This document shows positions 7,093-11,619 of a stretch of DNA of 11,619 nt, in pieces; position 1 is the stretch's first letter; each line of letters opens with the position of its first letter. The stretch covers positions 1-11,619 of the forward strand of contig CAKTKT010000058.1 of the NCBI GenBank assembly GCA_934572325.1, in the 5' to 3' direction. The position numbers and the translations under genes are program-made. The notes under the pieces were generated by a model. It did not search any database and was not told the DNA's origin. It worked only from the letters and a program-made list of their open reading frames with translations. Source of the DNA: an uncultured Oscillospiraceae bacterium (GTDB taxonomy: Bacteria > Bacillota > Clostridia > Oscillospirales > Oscillospiraceae).

Positions 7093-7121
7093 TTGCCTTA
7101 TGTCACTTGGTGATGTAATAT
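7093..7121 (+). promoter_or_regulatory. Possible promoter of the SGNH hydrolase gene
   Basis: TTGCCT (7093-7098), 17-base spacer, TAATAT (7116-7121) in an AT-rich patch that also contains TATACT (7122-7127). The tRNA terminator upstream makes a new promoter necessary; which -10 box is used cannot be told. The remaining 7029-7092 stretch holds nothing I recognise apart from an 11-base complement to the tRNA. Confidence 0.5.
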
Positions 7122-7155
7122 TATACTATATACACGGCACAGAGAGGTACGGATC

Positions 7156-8433
7156 ATGAGAAAGAGATACGAAAAGCCGAGATACAGCCAGAAGGCGAAA
7201 ATAGCGCTTATCGCGGTGCTCGCCGTGCTCGCGGCGGCGCTTGTATTTGTGATAGTTTTGCAGGCGCGGCAGGCGAAGCGTGAGAGCGGGGAGCTTGCAC
7301 CGGAAAAGACCGCGCAGGAGACCGCGCAGCAGACCGATCCCGCCGCCGAGGAGGCAGCCGCGGCGCAGGCAGCCGAGGAGCAGCGCGCGCAGGAGGAAGC
7401 CGAACGCGCGGCGGCGGAGCGCGCCAAGCGCAACGAGGAGGCGAAAAAGTACAGCTTCTATCAAAAGCTCGCCAACGGATGCGACGTGAAGATGCTCATA
7501 ATGGGCGATTCCGTCATCAGCGGCTACGGCGCGAGCGGCGAGGGAACGATGTGGTTCAACCTCCTGAAGGACTATGTCGAGGAAAAGTACAGCGTCGGCA
7601 TGACGGTGGAAAACCTATCCGGCGCGGGCAACAGTCTCTTTCCGGATATGCTGACCGTCAAGGACGGCGCGACGGCGGCGGACTGCGACCTTGCGCTGCT
7701 CTGCTACGGGCATGACGACCCGGATGAGGACTTCGGCGTATACTTTGAGGCGCTCGTGCGCGCGATACACATGAAAAACCCCGACTGCGCGATAATCTAC
7801 GTGCTGGAATCGACCGAGGGCGGGCACACGCCGCGTATGCAGACGCTTGAGAACGTGTGCGGGTATTACTCCGTCCCCGTGGCGGACACGTTTGCCCCCT
7901 ACTATGCGCTGGGGCAGGAGGGCTTCTTCGAGGCGCTGTCGGACGGGGTGCACCCCAACGACGAGGGGCAGCAGATATATTTTGAGACGGTGCGCGACGT
8001 CATCGACGAAAACGTCGCCGCCGACACCGGCAAGATGGAGGACACTGCCCCGCTCAGCGGCGACGCGGCGCGGTTTGACAATATGTACCGCATCGACGCG
8101 GCGCGCTTCACACGCGAGGACGATACCACCTACACCGTCACCGCCGAGGAGCTTGGGCTCGGCGAGGGCGGCTTCAAGGGCGCGCTGATGCTCAACTGCG
8201 CCTTTGCCGTCACGCGCGAGGATGCAAAGGTCATTGCCGACGGCATACTCTACAACCTGCCCAAGACCGCCGCGATAACTGACCCCCACCGCGACGGGCG
8301 CAGTCTGCTCGTGGTATACAAGGAGCTGGTGCTGACGGACTCCATGAGCGTGACGTTCACGGATAAAGACAAGGCGGACAAATTCAACGGCGCGTACCTG
8401 TGGTGGGCAACGCCGGAGGTAAAGGCAAATTAA
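7156..8433 (+). CDS. Membrane-anchored SGNH/GDSL-family hydrolase
   Basis: A 425-residue type II membrane protein. A basic N-terminus is followed by a TM span at about 15-36, then an Ala/Glu/Gln-rich, probably coiled-coil stalk (48-98), then an SGNH hydrolase domain (110-288) outside the cell. GDSVISGYG (116-124) holds the nucleophile Ser118. SGAGN (155-159) is block II. YGHDD (184-188) stands where GxND is usual, so the oxyanion Asn is replaced by Asp. DGVHPN (263-268) supplies Asp263 and His266. Residues 300-425 are an unassigned C-terminal domain. Such enzymes act as esterases or O-acetyl hydrolases/transferases on wall or glycan acetyl groups; the substrate is unknown. AGAGAGG (7141-7147) precedes the ATG by 8 bases. 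It is a single-gene unit. Confidence 0.86.
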   Translation: MRKRYEKPRYSQKAKIALIAVLAVLAAALVFVIVLQARQAKRESGELAPEKTAQETAQQTDPAAEEAAAAQAAEEQRAQEEAERAAAERAKRNEEAKKYSFYQKLANGCDVKMLIMGDSVISGYGASGEGTMWFNLLKDYVEEKYSVGMTVENLSGAGNSLFPDMLTVKDGATAADCDLALLCYGHDDPDEDFGVYFEALVRAIHMKNPDCAIIYVLESTEGGHTPRMQTLENVCGYYSVPVADTFAPYYALGQEGFFEALSDGVHPNDEGQQIYFETVRDVIDENVAADTGKMEDTAPLSGDAARFDNMYRIDAARFTREDDTTYTVTAEELGLGEGGFKGALMLNCAFAVTREDAKVIADGILYNLPKTAAITDPHRDGRSLLVVYKELVLTDSMSVTFTDKDKADKFNGAYLWWATPEVKAN

Positions 8434-8444
8434 ACGACAGACCA

Positions 8445-8476
8445 AGGACAGCGGCGCAAAAATACGCCGCTGTCCT
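8445..8476 (+). terminator. Hairpin terminator after the SGNH gene
   Basis: A perfect 12-bp stem, AGGACAGCGGCG (8445-8456) with CGCCGCTGTCCT (8465-8476), around an 8-base A-rich loop, directly after the stop codon. The following bases ATATATTT are a weak U-tract. Confidence 0.72.
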
Positions 8477-8481
8477 ATATA

Positions 8482-8505
8482 TTTCAGCGAAGCTGAAACA
8501 TTTTT
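8482..8505 (+). terminator. Second short hairpin with T-tract
   Basis: TTTCAGC (8482-8488), GAA loop, GCTGAAA (8492-8498), then CA and T5 (8501-8505). It may be a backup terminator. Its 3' arm also contains the TGAAAC of the candidate ECF promoter, so either reading, or both, is possible. Confidence 0.5.
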
Positions 8506-8522
8506 CCGCCGGAGCGCGTTTA
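8494..8522 (+). promoter_or_regulatory. Candidate ECF sigma promoter of the lipoprotein-sigma operon
   Basis: TGAAAC (8494-8499), 17-base spacer, CGTTTA (8517-8522). ECF promoters of the sigma-W/M/X type in Bacillus have TGAAAC, a spacer of about 16 and CGT-type -10 boxes, so this would fit self-activation by the sigma factor encoded in the operon. TATATA at 8521-8526 could instead serve as a housekeeping -10. The leader to 8584 is otherwise featureless. Confidence 0.45.
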
Positions 8523-8583
8523 TATAGGTGAAAGCAAAAAACACAGGCGACCCAAACGATATTGACACGAAAGGGGCGGAAAA

Positions 8584-9261
8584 ATGAGGAGACTTTTTGC
8601 GCTGCTGCTGTGCGCGGCGCTCGCCGTGCCGCTGACGGGCTGCGCGGACACGCGCGCGGCGCGGCAGGACACGCCGACGCTCGAGGAGGGCAGCCACGGC
8701 GCGGACGCGACGCCGTTCATCCGCACGGACAGCTATTTTTCCGAGACACAGGAGCGGGAGATGGCGGAGAGCCAAAACGCGCGGGAGCAGAGCGACACCC
8801 ACGCGAGCTGGGAGGAGGCGCTGGAGGCGATCTATGAGCGCGAGGGCAACTTCTTCCTGCGCGATACAGACATGGAGGATTTTCGCGAGTACGCGCAGGA
8901 CGAGCCGCGTGACTTCGTCATTCGCTCCGAGCCCGGCGCGGACGGCGACAAGCGCACGGAAGCGCTGCGCGACGAAAACGGCGTGATTACCGATTTTAAC
9001 GAGTACATACGCATACACAACGAGTACGTTATGCAGACGGCGGAGACCTTCGCCGCGCTCGGCTGTCCGGTGCGGGTATGCGCCGTGTCGAGCATAGAGG
9101 ACGGCGAGGAGATGAAGGATTACGTCTGCATTGTCACCGTCACCCCTGCGCGGCTGTGGGAGCTGAGCGGGCAGGTCGAGGGGCTGTACATTGTGGAGCG
9201 GCTGTGGGACAGCGTAAAGGCGAGCTTTGACGAGACCGTGTGGACATCGGAGGGGGCGTGA
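8584..9261 (+). CDS. Lipoprotein of unknown function, first gene of the sigma operon
   Basis: A 225-residue protein with a clear lipoprotein signal: basic MRR, a hydrophobic stretch, and lipobox LTGC with Cys20 as the lipidated residue. The mature part is acidic and probably helical up to about residue 130, rich in Glu/Asp/Arg, followed by a mixed alpha/beta part with CPVRVCAVSS and DYVCIVTVTP strands (about 160-195). I do not recognise a domain. AAGGGGCGGA (8571-8580) precedes the ATG. Its stop codon is only 4 bases before the sigma ATG, and the sigma ribosome binding site lies inside its last codons, so the two are translationally coupled. The coupling suggests a surface sensor, or an effector or partner of the sigma/anti-sigma pair; that role is inference from context. 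Confidence 0.75.
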   Translation: MRRLFALLLCAALAVPLTGCADTRAARQDTPTLEEGSHGADATPFIRTDSYFSETQEREMAESQNAREQSDTHASWEEALEAIYEREGNFFLRDTDMEDFREYAQDEPRDFVIRSEPGADGDKRTEALRDENGVITDFNEYIRIHNEYVMQTAETFAALGCPVRVCAVSSIEDGEEMKDYVCIVTVTPARLWELSGQVEGLYIVERLWDSVKASFDETVWTSEGA

Positions 9262-9265
9262 CGCG

Positions 9266-9823
9266 ATGAACGAAAAAAGGCTTGTCGCGCGGCTGCACCG
9301 GGGCGACACGGCGGCGCTGGCGGAGATAATAGAGCTTTATACGCCCTATGTCTATGCCATCGTGGCAAACGTCCTCGGCGGGATGCTCGGCGAGGAGGAC
9401 GCGGAGGAGCTGACGGCGGACACATTCACGGCGCTGTGGTATAACCGCCTGAACGCAGAGAGCGGGGCGCTGAAGGCGTATATCGCCGCCATCGCCCGCA
9501 ACAAGGCAAAGTCCCGCCTGCGCACGATGCGCATAAGCGAGCCTTTGCAGGACGACATCCCCGTGGCGGAGTGCACGTTGCCGGAGCAGCAGTACATCGT
9601 CAACGAGCTGGGCGCGGCGGCGCGCCGCGCGGTGGACAGTCTGCCCCAGCCGGACAGGGAGATATTCCAGCGGCACTATTTCCTTTATCAGAAGACGGAG
9701 GACATCGCCGACGACATGGACATGAACGCCGCCACGGTGCGCACAAAGCTCGCCCGCGGCAGGAAACGGCTGAGAGCATATCTTATGGAAAGGGGGTACA
9801 GCGTTGAAAGTATATATAACTGA
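9266..9823 (+). CDS. ECF (sigma-70 family) RNA polymerase sigma factor
   Basis: A 185-residue extracytoplasmic-function sigma factor of normal length, with only regions 2 and 4. Region 2 spans about 15-90, with IIELYTPYVYAIVANVLG (21-38) and EEDAEELTADTF (43-54) as core-binding and -10 recognition helices. Region 4 spans about 121-175: SLPQPDREIFQRHYF (125-139), then the helix-turn-helix KTEDIADDMDMNAATVRTKL (143-162) for -35 recognition. The ATG at 9266 is chosen because GGAGGGGG (9249-9256) stands 9 bases upstream; a longer in-frame reading from 9227 lacks a site. It sits between a lipoprotein gene and a membrane protein that looks like its anti-sigma factor, the standard arrangement for an envelope-stress regulator. 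Targets other than its own operon cannot be seen. Confidence 0.93.
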   Translation: MNEKRLVARLHRGDTAALAEIIELYTPYVYAIVANVLGGMLGEEDAEELTADTFTALWYNRLNAESGALKAYIAAIARNKAKSRLRTMRISEPLQDDIPVAECTLPEQQYIVNELGAAARRAVDSLPQPDREIFQRHYFLYQKTEDIADDMDMNAATVRTKLARGRKRLRAYLMERGYSVESIYN

Positions 9824-10649
9824 CATCTGCGGCGACATTTGCCCGGAGGACGTGACGATAGGCACGGCGGACGCCGCGCGCACGGAGCGGGTAAAAGCGG
9901 CGGTGTTTGAAAGCATCGGCGCTGCCGCGCCGGAGAAGAAGGGCGCGCGACGCGCGAGAAAGACCGCGCGCACGCTGCTGCTCGCCGCCGCGCTCGCGAC
10001 GCTGCTGACGGCGACGGCTTACGCCGTGGCGAGCTTCACCATGGACAGGCGCGACGTTCAGGCGGGGGAGACCGTCTCCGGCTACTGGACGTTCGTGGAC
10101 GAGGACGGGAACATCACCGAGCAGCAGAAGCTGAGCTATCCGGAGGCGAGCATGGTGTTCACGTTCACCGGACCTGCGCAGACGCATAACAAGCCGGAGC
10201 TCCGCTGCTTCTGGCTGCCGAGCGAGCCGAGGTACGGCATAACGGACGAGGACGGCTGGACAAGCTACCTCACCGACGAGGGCAGCGGCGACAGCATACC
10301 GTATATCGTCGGCATAAGCAACGTACCCACGACATACAAGGCGCAGCGTGTCCTCAGCGGCAAGGCGGAGATTGTGGAGGAGACGGACTGGGGCGTGTGG
10401 CACGTGCAGAAAATAACCTCGGACTACTCCGAAAGCGAGATGTTCGGCTTCTATGAGAACAACAGGGCAAACTACATCCTCCTCTTTGACGCGGAGCGGG
10501 GATATCTGCTCACGATAACGGGCACGAGCGACATGGAGACGCTGGAGCATATCGCGCGCGAGATAGAGGTGCGCGAGAGCGACACGCCGTATGAAGCGTA
10601 TCCGGAGGTCGCCGAGACCATAAGCATATTAGAGCCCGGGCGCGGGTAA
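9804..10649 (+). CDS. Single-TM putative anti-sigma factor with DUF4367-like C-terminus
   Basis: A 281-residue protein starting at a TTG (9804) inside the sigma gene, overlapping it by 20 bases; GGAAAGGGGG (9787-9796) stands 7 bases upstream, and no ATG is available before residue 80, so TTG is the likely start. Residues 1-53 are a short cytosolic part, ending in a basic KKGARRARK stretch; one TM span follows at about 55-77; residues 80-281 would lie outside. The segment about 190-255 (TDWGVWHVQK to LEHIAREIEV) resembles DUF4367, found in many clostridial sigma-factor partner proteins. The N-terminal part is shorter than a usual anti-sigma domain and has no HxxxCxxC zinc motif. Translational overlap with the sigma gene points to a matched partner. 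Anti-sigma function is inferred from place and topology. Confidence 0.74.
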   Translation: MKVYITDICGDICPEDVTIGTADAARTERVKAAVFESIGAAAPEKKGARRARKTARTLLLAAALATLLTATAYAVASFTMDRRDVQAGETVSGYWTFVDEDGNITEQQKLSYPEASMVFTFTGPAQTHNKPELRCFWLPSEPRYGITDEDGWTSYLTDEGSGDSIPYIVGISNVPTTYKAQRVLSGKAEIVEETDWGVWHVQKITSDYSESEMFGFYENNRANYILLFDAERGYLLTITGTSDMETLEHIAREIEVRESDTPYEAYPEVAETISILEPGRG

Positions 10650-10658
10650 GCGAAACAA

Positions 10659-10692
10659 AAAATGCAGGGGCAAGCTCACGCCCCTGCATTTT
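10659..10692. terminator. Bidirectional terminator between convergent genes
   Basis: A perfect 13-bp stem (10659-10671 with 10680-10692), core GCAGGGGC/GCCCCTGC, loop of 8 bases, with A-tract before and T-tract after. It ends both the sigma operon (plus strand) and the Nif11-like gene (minus strand, better U-tract on that side). Confidence 0.88.
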
Positions 10693-10709
10693 CGCGCCTT
10701 TGCGCCCGT

Positions 10710-11036
10710 TCACTTGCCGGCGCAGAACTTCGTCTCGTCGTTCGACCAGCCGCGGTCGAGCAGCCAGTAGCTATCCCCGCCGTCGTCCGGCTCGGCGAGC
10801 CATTCCTCGACGTTCTGCGTGGCGCGCGCCATCTTTCTGCGCGTCTCGTACTTGCGCAGATCGTCCAGCGTAAAGCCCAATCCGAGCTCTTGCGCAATCG
10901 GCAGCAGCACCGCCTCGCACAGCGCCTCGCGTATCTCCAGCGAGCCGGGGTAATTCGCCTCCGCCTCGGCGACGCGCGCGCGCAGCGCCTCGTCGGTATC
11001 ATAGCGCTCAAAAAATTTTATAACGTTTTCATTCAT
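10710..11036 (-). CDS. Small Nif11-like protein, possible RiPP precursor-type leader
   Basis: A 108-residue protein. Residues 1-65 have the pattern of the Nif11 domain: MNENVIKFFERYDTDEALRA at the N-terminus, and LGLGFTLDDLRKYE (51-64), a typical Nif11 ending (a 'GF-t-e-el' block). Nif11 domains occur alone and as leaders of peptide natural product precursors. Here the tail after 70 is distinctive: an acidic stretch with Gly-Gly (86-87), then DSYWLLDRGW (88-97) and a single Cys105 near the end. If GG were a leader-peptidase site, the core would be 21 residues, but no modification or export enzyme is in the window, so a plain cytosolic Nif11-like protein is as likely. GGAG (11046-11049) stands 9 bases before the ATG. 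Its promoter overlaps the beginning of the NAT remnant. Confidence 0.6.
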   Translation of the reverse strand: MNENVIKFFERYDTDEALRARVAEAEANYPGSLEIREALCEAVLLPIAQELGLGFTLDDLRKYETRRKMARATQNVEEWLAEPDDGGDSYWLLDRGWSNDETKFCAGK

Positions 11037-11090
11037 TGTGTCATTCTCCGTAAAGCATTTTGCGTAAAATATTTCGCCGTGACCGCCGTT

Positions 11091-11120
11091 AGTATACTAC
11101 ATTTCTCCGGCGCTTTGCAA
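11091..11120 (-). promoter_or_regulatory. Promoter of the Nif11-like gene
   Basis: Minus-strand TTGCAA (11115-11120), 18-base spacer, TATACT (11091-11096). It lies about 55 bases upstream of the start at 11036 and overlaps the first bases of the truncated acetyltransferase. Confidence 0.6.
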
Positions 11121-11474
11121 GTCTTGGGGGGCGGCGTGGAGCAGGCGCAGTTTGACGAGCGCTACCGCTTCGACGCCGACGGCGCGCTCGGCTGGGTGCT
11201 GATGGATCTGCACCGCGGCGAGTGGCGCAGGTTTTACTCGTTCACCACCGAGCCGCAGCTCCCGCAGGACTATGACGCGCTGTGCCTCTACTGCGAGAAA
11301 AGCCCGAGATCCCCGTTCATAAACGCGGAGATGTTCTCTCTCAAGACGCCGACGGGGCGCATCACGCTCGACGGGCATATCTACAAGGAGTTCGACGGCG
11401 GCGAGGTGCGCGTGAGAGAGCTGACCGATGCGGAAATGCCGTGGGCATACGCAAGGTTTGGCTTGAGCGTATAA
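11106..11474 (+). pseudogene. Arylamine N-acetyltransferase, 5'-truncated remnant
   Basis: The frame ending at 11474 encodes the C-terminal part of an arylamine N-acetyltransferase (NAT, acetyl-CoA-dependent N-acetylation of arylamines). Recognisable family blocks are EQAQFDERYRF, EWRRFYSFTTEPQLPQDYDA, the SPRSPFIN segment and TPTGRITLDG near the end. NATs are usually about 250-280 residues with a Cys-His-Asp triad in the first half. Here only about 115-120 residues remain, corresponding to roughly residue 140 onward, and the triad is gone. Upstream the frame stays open only as a shadow of the Nif11-like gene; homology to NAT stops near 11106. A GTG at 11136 after a G6 run could start a 112-residue product, but without the triad it cannot be an active NAT. 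A deletion, or arrival of the Nif11-like gene and its promoter, is the probable cause of the loss. Confidence 0.72.
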
Positions 11475-11478
11475 GCAA

Positions 11479-11515
11479 GCGGCAGGACCGCCCATTCGTC
11501 GGGCGGTTCTGCCGC
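11479..11515 (+). terminator. Hairpin terminator after the NAT remnant
   Basis: Arms 11479-11493 and 11501-11515 pair over 15 positions with one G-U around a 7-base loop, followed by ATTTCC. It is likely the old NAT terminator. Confidence 0.75.
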
Positions 11516-11546
11516 ATTTCCGACAAAAATCAAAAACAAGAAAAAT

Positions 11547-11619
11547 TGTAGGTTTGTCAAACATATTGTACAGTAATCTCAGCGGGAGACAGCCAGCGGA
11601 GGGGTCTCATGGGCAAGTT
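11547..11619 (+). mobile_element. End of a repeated element, right copy (probable IS end)
   Basis: This is the exact inverted copy of bases 3-75, beginning TGTAGGTTTGTC at 11547 and running to the window end. It again contains GTTTGTCAAAC, GGAGGGG and an ATG. Both copies therefore present the same end of the element toward the window interior. The bases just outside the repeat differ on the two sides, so no shared target duplication brackets the segment. Confidence 0.6.
11609..11619 (+). CDS. Partial CDS start (M-G-K...), probable transposase, leaves window
   Basis: ATG GGC AAG at 11609 is preceded by GGAGGGG (11598-11604) with a 4-base gap, and the frame leaves the window after three full codons. 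It mirrors the start at base 13 on the minus strand. Identification as a transposase is inferred from its repeated nature only. Confidence 0.4.

Noticed and set aside
7615..9309. 564-codon open frame on the minus strand
   Set aside because: It crosses the SGNH gene, two hairpins and the lipoprotein gene on the opposite strand; low-complexity Arg/Val/His composition and no domain.
10662..11105. Long N-terminal part of the plus-strand frame that ends in the NAT remnant
   Set aside because: It is the shadow of the Nif11-like gene and the terminator. Only the part after about 11106 looks like NAT.
1..11619. CRISPR array, phage genes, toxin-antitoxin or restriction system
   Set aside because: I looked for regularly spaced repeats and for the typical proteins on both strands and found none.

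Overview
The window looks like a piece of a GC-rich, low-copy-repeat Firmicutes genome, most likely a gut-type Clostridia (Oscillospiraceae-like) organism. The reasons are strong GGAGG-type ribosome binding sites, near-consensus TTGACA/TATAAT promoters in a GC-rich background, a tRNA gene with encoded CCA, an ECF sigma factor with a DUF4367-like membrane partner, and zinc-ribbon/TM/Ig-like and SGNH surface proteins of the type common there. The taxonomic call is inference from style, not from a marker gene comparison.

Layout. Bases 1-75 and 11547-11619 are a perfect 73-bp inverted repeat. Each copy carries a ribosome binding site and the first codons (ATG GGC AAG...) of a gene running out of the window, most simply the 5' end of the same transposase-type gene in two opposed copies. 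Between them: an OGG-type DNA glycosylase/AP lyase (149-973); guaB, IMP dehydrogenase (1054-2532), with its own strong promoter; a membrane-anchored PIG-L deacetylase with a discoidin-like C-terminal part (2563-4569); and, convergent after a long shared hairpin, a P-loop kinase-like/CYTH fusion (4633-5739, minus strand). A divergent promoter region then leads to a zinc-ribbon/TM/Ig-like protein (6132-6776), a tRNA-Val(GAC) unit with its own promoter and terminator (6868-7028), and a membrane-anchored SGNH/GDSL hydrolase (7156-8433).

The next block (8584-10649) is a tight three-gene operon: lipoprotein, ECF sigma factor, and a one-TM putative anti-sigma that starts on TTG and overlaps the sigma gene by 20 bp. 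A TGAAAC-N17-CGTT candidate ECF promoter sits upstream, so the unit may be a self-regulated envelope-stress switch. The right end is rearranged-looking: a small Nif11-like protein on the minus strand (10710-11036) with its promoter abuts a 5'-truncated arylamine N-acetyltransferase remnant (about 11106-11474) that has lost its catalytic half.

Most genes are ordinary chromosomal genes. The parts that deserve a second look are the inverted flanking repeats, the Nif11-like gene fused onto a decapitated NAT gene, the lipoprotein/sigma/anti-sigma unit, and the kinase-CYTH fusion whose CYTH metal-binding motif looks degenerate. I saw no CRISPR array, phage module or complete defence system.
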